From Leuconostoc pseudomesenteroides KCTC 3652 (GTDB taxonomy: Bacteria; Bacillota; Bacilli; Lactobacillales; Lactobacillaceae): a DNA stretch of 64,000 nucleotides. Positions 8,212-17,400 of the stretch are shown here, piece after piece. The translations under genes and the position numbers were made by a program. A model generated the notes under the pieces. The model made no database searches and had not been told where the DNA came from. It saw only the letters and a program-made list of their open reading frames with translations. The stretch spans positions 62,001-126,000 of the forward strand of contig NZ_BMBP01000003.1 in NCBI RefSeq assembly GCF_014634745.1, given 5' to 3'. The number at the start of each line of letters is the position of its first letter. Positions within the stretch are counted from its first letter, which is position 1.

Positions 8212-9722
8212 TAGGCTGCGTCCTCCTTGTGTGCTGGTGTGTTAATTTTGCCACTGTGTAGTAAGAATGTAATTAACAATGCAACAAGAGCAAATCCTGC
8301 GGCCAACAAAAATGAAGCATGGAAGCCGTTCAATGTTGCATCTATTAACTTATTAGCATATGACAATGGATCTTGACCTTTAAGTGAAGCAGCTGGCTTA
8401 TTGTTATCAGTAACAGACTGCATGACTGATGCCAAAATTGCCGTTCCCAATGAAGAAGCAATTTGACGCATCGTGTTGTTGGCAGCTGTTCCTTGAGCAG
8501 CCGTTTCAGGTGACAAAGCACCCATAGCAGAAGCTGTCAATGGCATCATTGTCATCGCAATACCAAACATACGCAATGTATATAGCGCAGTGATGAAGTG
8601 TTGTGACGTATCAGCTGTCATATAAAATAGTGGTACAGTACCAATCAACAAAATAGAAAATCCAGTAACGGCTAAGCGCTTAGCCCCATGCTTATCGTAG
8701 AAAGCACCAGCAATTGGTGACATAATTCCCATCATCAACGCACCTGGAAGCAATGTTAATCCTGAATCCAAAGGCGTTAATCCGCGAATATTTTGCATAT
8801 AAATTGGCAAAACCATTTCAACACCAATCATAGCCATCATTGCTAAGGACACTAATATTGTCGTAATGGTAAATTGTCTAGACTTGAAGACAGACATATC
8901 CAAGAATGGCTTTTCCATACGAGATTGATGCCACATAAACTCAATTGTGATTAGCAATCCGGCAATTAATGGCAAAATAACCCAACCAAAATCACCCCAT
9001 CCGTGATCTGAAACCATGGCAAATCCAAACAAAATCAGACCAAATCCAAACGTTGATTCAATCAAAGAACGCACATTTAGCGTCACTTTTTTCGTTGGTA
9101 AAATGTTACGGAAATATACGAACGAAGCAATCATCACCACAATAACCACTGGTAGGACAACGCCAAAGATTGAGCGCCATGAATTTTCAAGTGTGAAGCC
9201 CAAAATTGTGTGGTCTTTTTCCAAAATCCAACCTGACAGCGTTGGTCCGATGGCAGGTGCCATTCCAATAACCAAACCACCAAGTCCCATCGCTTTACCG
9301 CGGGATTCTGCATCAAATAAATTCAACGAAATCACTTGCATCAATGGCATCAAAACACCAACAGCCATAGCTTGCAAAACACGTGCCACCATGAGCATCC
9401 AGAAAGCACTAGTTGGTGTCACAAACGCCAGTAAAGTACCAGCCGTAAACAAACCAAGCGCTGATAAATACAACGTTTTTGTTTGAATTCGTGTTGTTAA
9501 GAAAGCTGAAACCGGAACCATAATTCCGTTAGCCATTAAGAAAATGGTTGTCAACCATTGCACTGTTGAGGCATTAACATCAAACGCTTTCATCAATGCA
9601 GGTAATGCTGTCCCCAAAGCTGTTTGCATCAGCATTACAGAGAACACACCGACCAACAACACAATCATCATGGCAACGCGGTTGACTGGTTTCCCCTTTG
9701 TGTCTACTATTTTATCAGACAT
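8211..9722 (-). CDS. MFS multidrug efflux transporter, DHA2 family (EmrB/QacA/LmrB type)
   Basis: A 503-aa major facilitator with about 14 hydrophobic segments, the DHA2 hallmark. The drug-antiporter motif C appears as GMAPAIGPTLSGWI, followed by the NSWRSIFGVVLP segment common in EmrB-like pumps. It should export drugs or other hydrophobic compounds using the proton gradient; lincomycin-type LmrB is the nearest remembered relative, but the substrate is not readable. It is the first gene of a two-gene operon with the DUF4811 protein. The promoter region contains two inverted repeats, which suggests repression by a regulator encoded elsewhere. Confidence 0.88.
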   Translation of the reverse strand: MSDKIVDTKGKPVNRVAMMIVLLVGVFSVMLMQTALGTALPALMKAFDVNASTVQWLTTIFLMANGIMVPVSAFLTTRIQTKTLYLSALGLFTAGTLLAFVTPTSAFWMLMVARVLQAMAVGVLMPLMQVISLNLFDAESRGKAMGLGGLVIGMAPAIGPTLSGWILEKDHTILGFTLENSWRSIFGVVLPVVIVVMIASFVYFRNILPTKKVTLNVRSLIESTFGFGLILFGFAMVSDHGWGDFGWVILPLIAGLLITIEFMWHQSRMEKPFLDMSVFKSRQFTITTILVSLAMMAMIGVEMVLPIYMQNIRGLTPLDSGLTLLPGALMMGIMSPIAGAFYDKHGAKRLAVTGFSILLIGTVPLFYMTADTSQHFITALYTLRMFGIAMTMMPLTASAMGALSPETAAQGTAANNTMRQIASSLGTAILASVMQSVTDNNKPAASLKGQDPLSYANKLIDATLNGFHASFLLAAGFALVALLITFLLHSGKINTPAHKEDAA

Positions 9723-9741
9723 ATCAAAATCCTTTCATTCA

Positions 9742-9762
9742 TTTTCTGTCATTTACAGAAAA
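9742..9762. promoter_or_regulatory. Inverted repeat in the efflux gene leader (possible operator)
   Basis: TTTTCTGT and ACAGAAAA are perfect 8-bp arms around five bases, 20-40 bp upstream of the efflux gene start and downstream of its candidate promoter. The size and symmetry fit a TetR-type operator. No such regulator gene is nearby. Confidence 0.45.
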
Positions 9763-9793
9763 CACTTTAGTTCTTCATTAGCTTCAAAAATGT

Positions 9794-9835
9794 ATTTTAC
9801 GCTTAAATAAAAAATTGTCAACTAAGTTGACAATT
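9794..9835 (-). promoter_or_regulatory. Promoter of the efflux operon with palindrome over the -35; also terminator of coaA
   Basis: On the minus strand TTGACA (9816-9821), a 16-bp spacer and TAAAAT (9794-9799) form a strong promoter. The -35 lies inside a perfect 23-bp palindrome (9813-9835, 11-bp arms AATTGTCAACT/AGTTGACAATT). Read as RNA, the same palindrome plus the following TTTTTATTT is a plausible terminator for coaA, whose stop is 6 bp upstream. Confidence 0.6.
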
Positions 9836-9840
9836 AATTA

Positions 9841-10533
9841 TCATTTATTATATGTGATTTTTTGCACATCATGCTGCCCATTCAGCGTAACAATCACATC
9901 TGCTAATGATTTCGTAGGTAAAATATAGTGATCTAAATTAGTTTGATTCGTTGTATCCCACACTTTCATGACCAGATCACTCAACTCGTCTAACGGCATT
10001 TTGGCATATTGATAGCGCCAGCTAGACGGATCATTCTTGGCTAAGGCTGTTTCTTGTAGCGTTCTTGACAAATACCATGACTTAATATCAACCAAATCTG
10101 CGGTAACAAAAATTTTGAAATCTAACACATCCTCTGGCAATCGCAGGGCTGTTACACCCTCAACAATTAAAATGTTGGGTCGCATAATTGTTTGCAATTG
10201 GGTGGGGTGAATATCAGCCAGTTCTTGCGTATAAAGGGGTATCTCGATTCGCTCACGACCAGCCTTGAAATCTCTAATCACTGTTGCCATACGGTTCAAA
10301 TCGTATGTCTGTGGGAACCCTTTTTGTTCAAAAATGCCGGCGGCCAATAATGTGTCATTAGACATCATAAAATCATCTGTACTAATCACACTAGCCGTCA
10401 AATTTTCCTGATGCAATAAAGATGCCAAATTATTAGCAAATGTACTTTTGCCAACTGAAACTGAACCGGTAACACCAATTACCATGAAAGGTGGCTGATA
10501 GCGTTTCAAAATTTCATTGACTAATTCGTTCAT
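9841..10533 (-). CDS. coaA: Pantothenate kinase, type I (short form)
   Basis: ATP-dependent kinase that makes 4'-phosphopantothenate, the first committed step of CoA synthesis. Walker A is GSVSVGKST (residues 23-31). The KGFPQTYD, PNILIVEGV, VDIKSWYLSR and LPTKSLADVIVT segments correspond to those I recall from E. coli CoaA. At 230 aa it is much shorter than the usual roughly 310 aa, missing most of the N-terminal extension, so a related uridine-kinase-like function is a weaker alternative. Its ATG overlaps the helD stop (ATGA), indicating coupled translation. Confidence 0.8.
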   Translation of the reverse strand: MNELVNEILKRYQPPFMVIGVTGSVSVGKSTFANNLASLLHQENLTASVISTDDFMMSNDTLLAAGIFEQKGFPQTYDLNRMATVIRDFKAGRERIEIPLYTQELADIHPTQLQTIMRPNILIVEGVTALRLPEDVLDFKIFVTADLVDIKSWYLSRTLQETALAKNDPSSWRYQYAKMPLDELSDLVMKVWDTTNQTNLDHYILPTKSLADVIVTLNGQHDVQKITYNK

Positions 10534-12896
10534 TTTTCAACCTCATAACGTTCGGCACCGACATGGTCCAACAACGGTGTCACTGACTTTTCAGCCAGCA
10601 ATGTCAAACGATGCATCGCGCGTGACGCAACTGTATACAACAGACGGCGTTCGTCTTCTGCCGCATATCGTGTCCAATCCGCGTGCCAAATGACGACTGC
10701 GTCAAATTCCAGTCCCTTAGCCAAATACGATGGTACTATGATAGTGCCCAACGCCAAACGTTGATTTTCTGATTGAATCAGTGTCACATTTTTATCCGCC
10801 AATTGTTGCGCCAATAACTTCGCATCAGCGAGTGTTTTAGTAATAATAGCTGTCGAATCTTGGTCTTTAGCATTTTGTTGTAACTGCTGACGTAACTTAT
10901 TCAGCAATTCGGTTTCATTGTCAGCAATTTTCACAGTTGGCTTCTCGCCATTACGATTAAACGCTTCAATATCTTGCCCACCCAATAAAATGTCTTTAGT
11001 GAAATCAGTAATTTGTTGCGTCGAACGATAAGTTTGCGTGAGCTTAACCGTGTCTACCCGTTCTGAGTCAAACAAGCTAGCCAAATCTTCCTGCAAATTA
11101 GCCGCATTATCCTTGGTGAAAATGGCTTGGTTAAGGTCGCCAAGCACCGTGAATTTTGCCAATGGGAAGCTAAACTTTAAGAAAGCTAATTGGAACGGCG
11201 TATAATCTTGCACTTCATCAATGAATAGGAAGCGAATATCACGTTCGCCATGCTTACCAGTCATTAAATCATATAAATACAAATATAACGTTGTGTCAGC
11301 AAGGGACATTTGATGATTCTTGAGATTAGCCACAACGTGTTCAACATGCGTCTGCCACTCTGCTTCTGATAGTTGATAAGCCGCTAAGTCAAAAAATCTT
11401 GGTAACTCATGCAAAAACTCAATAAATTGCGCATTGATATTAAGGAAACTGGCACGTCTCACTTGTCTTGCCAAAGGCTTCAAAGCTCGTGTCGTGATTT
11501 GCTTAGCCAAGAACTTTCGCTCAGCTTTTTCACTGGAAAATTCTCGCTCCTGTTCCCCAGCACCTAATTGCGTGCGGCGCGTCACTGCCGCCGCATCATT
11601 TTCTTCATTGTCGCCCATACGGACACGCCCAGCGCCAACAAGCTCATCATATTCTTCCTTAGATAGATTTTCAATTTCTAAATCTACCCAATCTTTACGC
11701 ATTTCCGTACCAATGCGGCTGCTTAGCATACGCATAAGTGTGTCGCGAGTTGCGTCCAAACGTTGACTTAACTTGTAATTTTCGTTGTACTGATAATAAA
11801 TTTCTGCCATGCGTTCTTTGGCGATAAATGGCTCGCCTCTAAACATAATGCTGCGGAACTTCATCCCCTGACGCGTCAAAGAGTTGGCATAATTAGTGAC
11901 CGCGTTGAACATGTCAACACTACCTTTGGCCAATGCCAAGCGATTATTCACATGATCCAATTCAAAGCGTTCTTGCAACGTTTCTACAGACATTTTGGGT
12001 AAACGCCGTGAGGCGTATTGGTAAAATGTCATTTGAATCATATTCTGTTCACCCAATTCAGGCAAAACTTGATCAATATAATCATTAAATAGTTGGTTAG
12101 GACTAAATAGCACCACTTGACCGCTGGTTAATTTACCACGATAGCGATAAAGCAAGTAAGCCACACGTTGCAAAACTGCCGCCGTCTTACCAGAACCGGC
12201 TGCACCTTGAACAAATAGAAGATCCGCCGAAGTATTACGTATAATCTTATTTTGCTCTTTTTGAATGGTTGTCACAATTGACTTCATCTTGGTTGATGAT
12301 TCGCCACTCAAGGCATTCATCAACATAGCATCCCCAATTGCCTCTTCCGTGTCAAATAACGTCACAATCACGCCATCTTCAATTTGAAATTGACGTTTCA
12401 GCGTGACATTAGCTTTTTGAGTGCCATCCGGTGTCAAATATTCAACCGGTCCAATGCCACCGTCATAATAAATAGAAGCTACCGGCGCACGCCAATCATA
12501 GACAAAATAGCGATTGTCGTCATCACTAAATGACCCTAAACCAATGTAGATGGTTTCTGGTTCACCGCTTTCTGACACGGATTCGCTAAAATCAATACGT
12601 GCAAAATACGGATTATGAATCTGTTTATTCAACACTTCATAGCGACGCTCTGCCCGTGACTTAGAATTTTCACGTTCAGCCAACATTTGTTGTTGCTGGC
12701 GGACAGACATGGCTGTTTCAACAATACCGGAATAGGTATCGGTTTTGAGACGCACATCTCCCCAACTTTTGGAAACGTCAGAGATGTTCTTGTTTGTCCG
12801 CTTAATTTCTAGCTCGGTATCAGTCAAAGATTGGTTCATGGCTGATAGTGTTGTCTTCAAATATTGCTCTTCAACTTGCTTAATTTTTTCGTCCAA
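10530..12896 (-). CDS. helD: RNA polymerase recycling motor ATPase HelD (UvrD-like helicase)
   Basis: A 788-aa superfamily 1 helicase-like ATPase of the HelD group, which dislodges RNA polymerase from stalled or post-termination complexes. The N-terminal about 100 residues are charged and coiled-coil-like, as in the arm that enters the polymerase secondary channel. FVYDWRAPVASIYYDG precedes Walker A (GAAGSGKT, 231-238); the Walker B motif is FLFIDEVQDYTPFQ; TYRSTQQI and YLAKGLEFDAVV are later helicase motifs. The start appears to be TTG at 12896, because no ATG exists before residue 20. The downstream partner is coaA (4-bp overlap). Confidence 0.92.
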   Translation of the reverse strand: MDEKIKQVEEQYLKTTLSAMNQSLTDTELEIKRTNKNISDVSKSWGDVRLKTDTYSGIVETAMSVRQQQQMLAERENSKSRAERRYEVLNKQIHNPYFARIDFSESVSESGEPETIYIGLGSFSDDDNRYFVYDWRAPVASIYYDGGIGPVEYLTPDGTQKANVTLKRQFQIEDGVIVTLFDTEEAIGDAMLMNALSGESSTKMKSIVTTIQKEQNKIIRNTSADLLFVQGAAGSGKTAAVLQRVAYLLYRYRGKLTSGQVVLFSPNQLFNDYIDQVLPELGEQNMIQMTFYQYASRRLPKMSVETLQERFELDHVNNRLALAKGSVDMFNAVTNYANSLTRQGMKFRSIMFRGEPFIAKERMAEIYYQYNENYKLSQRLDATRDTLMRMLSSRIGTEMRKDWVDLEIENLSKEEYDELVGAGRVRMGDNEENDAAAVTRRTQLGAGEQEREFSSEKAERKFLAKQITTRALKPLARQVRRASFLNINAQFIEFLHELPRFFDLAAYQLSEAEWQTHVEHVVANLKNHQMSLADTTLYLYLYDLMTGKHGERDIRFLFIDEVQDYTPFQLAFLKFSFPLAKFTVLGDLNQAIFTKDNAANLQEDLASLFDSERVDTVKLTQTYRSTQQITDFTKDILLGGQDIEAFNRNGEKPTVKIADNETELLNKLRQQLQQNAKDQDSTAIITKTLADAKLLAQQLADKNVTLIQSENQRLALGTIIVPSYLAKGLEFDAVVIWHADWTRYAAEDERRLLYTVASRAMHRLTLLAEKSVTPLLDHVGAERYEVEK

Positions 12897-12931
12897 AAAC
12901 GCGTCCCACTCTCTTAAATTTCAATGATATA

Positions 12932-12960
12932 ATTATACGCTTAGATTGGATAAATGAAAA
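12932..12960 (-). promoter_or_regulatory. Candidate promoter of helD-coaA
   Basis: TTTTCA (12955-12960), 17 bp and a perfect TATAAT (12932-12937) on the minus strand, about 35 bp before the TTG start. Confidence 0.55.
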
Positions 12961-12993
12961 GAAAAAACATTTCAATTTTAATTTGGCATAAAG

Positions 12994-13030
12994 AAAATCC
13001 TCCTAATCTGCTATGAATCAAATTAGGGGG
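12994..13030 (-). terminator. Terminator of the BspA-repeat gene
   Basis: On the minus strand CCTAATTTG pairs with CAGATTAGG (one G.T pair) and is followed by a T-rich run. Confidence 0.75.
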
Positions 13031-13062
13031 GGCTACTTGATGAACAATTAACGGACAAAACA

Positions 13063-16023
13063 TTATGGTGTGTCATTGAATGACCATGTAACCGTGGATT
13101 CAAGCAACTTACCAATCAATGATGAATTCATGGTGATATTTTTGTTCATTTGTAAGTTAAATCGCTTCTCATTGTCATGATCAAACGGAATGTTGACTTG
13201 GCTATTTTGGGCTTCCTCTTGCCAAAAAATGACTGGCCCGTTTGACATATCGTCATCGCCATAATACATACTAAGATCCGAGTCAGAAATTTTTTTCGAC
13301 GTTTCATGATTTGTCCAATCACTTGTTTGTTCAATAGTGATTTGATACGGTTGATTAACCTCTAAGTTACTCAAATTAAACGAACAAGAAGATGCACCAA
13401 CAGCTGTTGGCACCTTACTGCCACGAAAATCACTCGCTTTTACCTGACCAAATCCAAAAGATGAAACGCTATTGACAAACGGTGCTTGCGTCCAAACATA
13501 GGTGGCTGATTGCAGTTCGTTTTGCCACATATCACTTGTCGTGACAATGTCCCCCTTAGGATTATGGTCTGTACCAGAACCAACCACTTGCCAACTTGCC
13601 GCCGTGGTAATGTAGTTATGACCATTGTCATTGAGTGTTGTGCCAATTGACGGTGCTGCAGTAAACGTCATTGTCGTCTCATTTCCTGTACCTAATTGAA
13701 CATTTGGGCCCAACTTAACTTTCCAGAGCTTAGTCATTTGGGTAAACATGTTTGTTCTTCCTGTCAGACTGCTGGTATTCCATTTACTTAAGTCAAGCGT
13801 AGTAACTCGACTATCATAAAACATGTTACTCATATAGGTTACTTTAGAAACGTCCCAATCACTTACATCTAATTGAGAAGCCCCATTTTTATTAAACATG
13901 CTGGTCATAGCCGTTACATTGGTTGTTTTAAATCCCGTCAACGTCAATTGATTTAATTGACTCATATTAGCAAACATACTAGTCATGCCAACACTTGCAA
14001 CATTTTCACCAACATTCCAGTGGCTCACATCAAGCGTTTTTAATTGAGAAAAGTTAAACATGTTCATAAAATTTGCTACTTGTGAAACATCCCACCAGCT
14101 AAGATCTAATTCGCCTATACCCGAATAACTAAACATATCCATCATTGTTGCAACACCCGTGGTCATAAAGTTAGTTAATATCAGTTGCTTCAAGTCCTCT
14201 GTATAAGCAAACATACTACGCATATTAACACCATCGATCTCTCGGTTACTTCCCCAACTACTCAAATTGATCACTTCAAGTTTTGACTTATTAAACATGA
14301 ACTGAAACTCGGTCACTTGGTCAACATTAAAATGACTTAAATCTAACGCGTTCAGATTTATGCTTTCAAACATTCGAGTCATGTCAGTGACGTTGATAGT
14401 ATCAAAATTGTTTAATGTCAGCCCTTCTACATTTGTGCTCCGAAACATATCTTCCATCGTTACGTTTTCAGCCGTTCGATTGACACCCCAACCACTTAAA
14501 TCAATTGTCTTCGCCTCTGTGCCATTAAACATACCCACAAAAGTCGTCACTTTTGATACGTTCCAAGAACTCAAATCTAAATATTCTTTGCTAAAACTCT
14601 GAAACATATAGGACATATCCGTTACCCTGTCGGTCGTAAAATCACTCTGTATTAGATTTTCTAGTCCCACCATCCATTGAAACATATGCGACATATTGAT
14701 ATTTTCCGCAGTTCCATTTTTACACCAATTACTTACGTTCAAAGTCACCAAGGAAGAAGAAGCAAACATGTACGAAAAATTGGTGACTTCTGAAACATCC
14801 CACTGACTCAAGTCCAAAACCGTCATTTTTTTCGTATATCCAAACATATAAGCCATATTAGTAACATGGTTAGTTTTAAAATCAGTCAACACAAGATTCT
14901 CCAAAAATTGTGTGTTATAAAACATGTCTGCCATGTTAACATTTTCTGCTGTTCGGTTCTCGCCCCAATGACTAAGGTCCAAATTTACAATTTTGGAACC
15001 ATTGAACATATACGAAAAATCAGCGACTTTAGTAATGTCCCACATACTTAAATCTAAATTCGTCAAACCCGTGCTCTGAAACATATAAGTCATGTTATTA
15101 ACGTTGGTGGTATTAAAATCAGTTAAATTAAAGTTGTCATTCTGCAACGCTGCCGTATTATAAAACATATGGGCCATTGAAACGACGTCTGCTGTTCGAT
15201 GCGCACCCCAACTTGATAAATTCAAAGTGGTCAAAGCCGTCGCGCCAGAAAACATGTAGGCAAACGTTGTTACTTTATCGACGTTCCACGCACTCAAGTC
15301 TAAACTGGTCGCGAGAGTACCATAAAACATATTAGACATATTCGTCACATTACTGGTATTCAACGCACTCAAATCAGGATTAGTCAGGCCTTTACTGTTG
15401 TAAAACCAATAAGACATCGAGGTTACATTACTCGTATCAAAATTTTGCAAATCAATAAATTCAGTGAGTTGTCCTAGATTAGCAAATAAATAAGGCACGT
15501 TGGGGTCTACTGTGACAGTCCCTTCAAATTTAATTTTTTTGACGTCGTTACGATACAATTCAGCAGCTTCTATGTTTGAGTAGATGTTCTGTGATAATCG
15601 TCCCTGCTCAAAAACCAACAAACCAGTATCCGAATCAAATGTCCAAGTGCTAGTTCCGTTCAGATTCTCCGTAATTGTTCTCGGTGCTTTTCCAGACGAA
15701 GCTGGCTTACTATCTGTCTTCGCCAAAGGTTGTTCAACTTGTGGGTCTGCTTCAACTTTAGGCTGTTCCGGTTCGGCTACTTCAGGTGTCTCGAGCTCAT
15801 CAGATTCCGCCCCTGCTGACTGACCGTCACCCGTATCGTCAGTAGCGACGCGCTGAATCAATTCTTGCAAGTCAGAGCGACCGTCATTTGGTAGACGTAG
15901 CTTTTTATCCGTTTTGACGTCATCAGCTGTCATCACTTCGGCAGCTGTCACGGACTGTATTGGACCTGTGAAGGTTAGTAATGTAATTAATATTGGTAAG
16001 TAGAATTGTTTGTTCAAACGCAT
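13063..16023 (-). CDS. BspA-family leucine-rich repeat surface protein with WxL-like C-terminus
   Basis: A 986-aa secreted protein. Residues 1-28 are a signal peptide ending TAA-E. Residues about 30-110 are an acidic Pro/Glu/Ser-rich linker. Residues about 190-790 are DUF285/BspA repeats (LDLSxWDVSKVTxFxxMF) arranged in a higher-order cycle of three units, about 72 residues, repeated six times; one unit per cycle has the odd WGxNRTAENVxM signature. The last about 150 residues (SSFGFGQVKASD to ESTVTWSFNDTP) look like a WxL domain, which binds the wall non-covalently. There is no LPXTG anchor. An adhesion or host/matrix-binding role is inference. The usual WxL partner genes (DUF916, LPXTG) are absent nearby. 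Confidence 0.82.
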   Translation of the reverse strand: MRLNKQFYLPILITLLTFTGPIQSVTAAEVMTADDVKTDKKLRLPNDGRSDLQELIQRVATDDTGDGQSAGAESDELETPEVAEPEQPKVEADPQVEQPLAKTDSKPASSGKAPRTITENLNGTSTWTFDSDTGLLVFEQGRLSQNIYSNIEAAELYRNDVKKIKFEGTVTVDPNVPYLFANLGQLTEFIDLQNFDTSNVTSMSYWFYNSKGLTNPDLSALNTSNVTNMSNMFYGTLATSLDLSAWNVDKVTTFAYMFSGATALTTLNLSSWGAHRTADVVSMAHMFYNTAALQNDNFNLTDFNTTNVNNMTYMFQSTGLTNLDLSMWDITKVADFSYMFNGSKIVNLDLSHWGENRTAENVNMADMFYNTQFLENLVLTDFKTNHVTNMAYMFGYTKKMTVLDLSQWDVSEVTNFSYMFASSSLVTLNVSNWCKNGTAENINMSHMFQWMVGLENLIQSDFTTDRVTDMSYMFQSFSKEYLDLSSWNVSKVTTFVGMFNGTEAKTIDLSGWGVNRTAENVTMEDMFRSTNVEGLTLNNFDTINVTDMTRMFESINLNALDLSHFNVDQVTEFQFMFNKSKLEVINLSSWGSNREIDGVNMRSMFAYTEDLKQLILTNFMTTGVATMMDMFSYSGIGELDLSWWDVSQVANFMNMFNFSQLKTLDVSHWNVGENVASVGMTSMFANMSQLNQLTLTGFKTTNVTAMTSMFNKNGASQLDVSDWDVSKVTYMSNMFYDSRVTTLDLSKWNTSSLTGRTNMFTQMTKLWKVKLGPNVQLGTGNETTMTFTAAPSIGTTLNDNGHNYITTAASWQVVGSGTDHNPKGDIVTTSDMWQNELQSATYVWTQAPFVNSVSSFGFGQVKASDFRGSKVPTAVGASSCSFNLSNLEVNQPYQITIEQTSDWTNHETSKKISDSDLSMYYGDDDMSNGPVIFWQEEAQNSQVNIPFDHDNEKRFNLQMNKNITMNSSLIGKLLESTVTWSFNDTP

Positions 16024-16114
16024 GATTTTTCTCCATTAGTAGCCTAGACCCTCATTCTACTAGGGGGGTGGAAGACCAGACGAATTTTTGGTGAACAAAT
16101 TGTGAACGTTAACC

Positions 16115-16148
16115 TAAAAAGCGGAGACGACATGATGTCGTCTCCGCT
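16115..16148 (-). terminator. Terminator of the 144-aa membrane protein gene
   Basis: Perfect 14-bp arms (16120-16133 and 16135-16148) around one base, followed on the minus strand by TTTTTAGG. The hairpin starts 5 bp after the stop. Confidence 0.9.
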
Positions 16149-16152
16149 AATT

Positions 16153-16587
16153 TTATTTATCTGTTACAATCACAGTGGCGTTATCTCCAATGTAGATTGA
16201 CGTTTTCTTACCTGTCTTATTATCAACCAGATTAACACCATGTCCGCTTCGATCAAAGCTAAATGAGCCAGTATATTGATAAATGACCTTACCTTGATAA
16301 TCTTTGATGACAATTTCACGTTTTTGATTGTTGTTATATTCCAACTGGTAAGTCTTTTTGGACTTAATGTAACTTGATGAGTGGATATAATTATAATATT
16401 TTGACGACGCTGCTAGTCCGAATACAACCAGTGCTGCGATAATACCGATGACACCAATCGTGTTGCCTAAACGCTTCTTACCACCAAAGAAATAGGCATA
16501 GACACCTAGCAAAATAATGACAACAGGTACGGCAAACATGGCCGCCCACAGCACCCAAGAAATAGGCGTTGGCTGAATATGAAACAT
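16153..16587 (-). CDS. Hypothetical membrane protein, 144 aa
   Basis: Not recognised. The protein has two membrane segments (about residues 10-33 and 42-60) joined by a short basic loop, then an approximately 80-residue polar C-terminal part rich in Lys, Tyr and Asn with predicted beta character (KGKVIYQYTG-like strands), probably outside the cell. The ATG at 16587 has a GGGGAG site. The gene is monocistronic with a strong terminator. The domain layout fits a small membrane-anchored extracellular protein; no function is proposed. Confidence 0.7.
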   Translation of the reverse strand: MFHIQPTPISWVLWAAMFAVPVVIILLGVYAYFFGGKKRLGNTIGVIGIIAALVVFGLAASSKYYNYIHSSSYIKSKKTYQLEYNNNQKREIVIKDYQGKVIYQYTGSFSFDRSGHGVNLVDNKTGKKTSIYIGDNATVIVTDK

Positions 16588-16777
16588 TTGATTCTCCCCA
16601 AATAATGAATTTTTTTGTTATTTCTTACTATATAATAACAAACATTTTATCAATTTTCACCTTGAGATGATGATAAGAAGATTATGGTATTTTTCAAATA
16701 AAGCAGGACGTATTACTTTGATTATAAATAGATGTCTGCTAGTATTAAATTAATTAGTCCCACGAAAGGAGAAGCTA

Positions 16778-16954
16778 ATGTATACTACCATGCTTGTTAC
16801 CATAGTATGTTGTGTCGTTGTCGGGGTATTTTCTTTAGCGATTGGTTTTAACATTCACCATCCTGTCGCAAAATATGTTTGTCAATTTATTGGATTTGCA
16901 CTGTTAGTCTTTGCCATTATATTCTTCCTCACACGTTATTGGTGGTGGATATAA
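16778..16954 (+). CDS. Small hydrophobic membrane protein, 58 aa
   Basis: A short plus-strand ORF beginning MYTTMLVTIVCCVVVG and ending TRYWWWI. Two hydrophobic segments (about residues 4-24 and 36-54) flank a short HHPVAK loop, so it is probably a two-pass membrane protein. AAAGGAGAAGCTA before the ATG is an excellent ribosome site, which is the main reason to believe it. No family is recognised. It is isolated: the flanking genes face the other way, and no terminator or strong promoter was found in 16588-16777. Confidence 0.6.
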   Translation: MYTTMLVTIVCCVVVGVFSLAIGFNIHHPVAKYVCQFIGFALLVFAIIFFLTRYWWWI

Positions 16955-17000
16955 TTGACAATTAAGTTATCTATTCTTTTCGCGTTCGCCAAGCGACCTG

Positions 17001-17303
17001 TCAACGATTAAGATAGCTAATAATGTTTTGAGCGATACAGGTATTCACAATCCCCATTGTGAATTCACCACCCTTGTCAATATTCAGTTCATTAGCCAAA
17101 ATCTGATTTTGTAATTGTTTGTTATCTACCAAGAGTCGCAACAAGTCGTTCTTAGAAATTTTATTTTGGCTCGCATTGCCCTCGTGTTCCACATAAAAAT
17201 AATAACGATGTGTCCCCACAGCAGCAATATTACCAATGTTTCGGAGGGTATCTTTAAAACTATGCTTTTCAGCAATGCCATAGTTCATCTGATTATCATT
17301 CAT
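17001..17303 (-). CDS. Hypothetical protein, 100 aa
   Basis: Not recognised. A soluble, mixed-charge protein with no signal peptide or membrane segment. The middle contains a Tyr-rich HRYYFYVEHEG stretch and the C-terminal half is Leu/Asn/Gln-rich with helical character. A GGGAGG site precedes the ATG at 17303. Codon use resembles its neighbours. It sits alone between genes of unknown or regulatory function. Confidence 0.6.
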   Translation of the reverse strand: MNDNQMNYGIAEKHSFKDTLRNIGNIAAVGTHRYYFYVEHEGNASQNKISKNDLLRLLVDNKQLQNQILANELNIDKGGEFTMGIVNTCIAQNIISYLNR

Positions 17304-17400
17304 GATTTCGACCTCCCAATCGCTTCAATCAACCTAGTATATAACTCTCATTATAGTACAATCTAAAGGCTAAATTTTCCGAATTTTTTAATCTTTTTTC

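Noticed and set aside
16120-16148. CRISPR repeat or mobile-element end
   Set aside because: A single long inverted repeat with a T-run after it is a terminator; no repeats with regular spacers, transposase or integrase genes were seen anywhere in the window.
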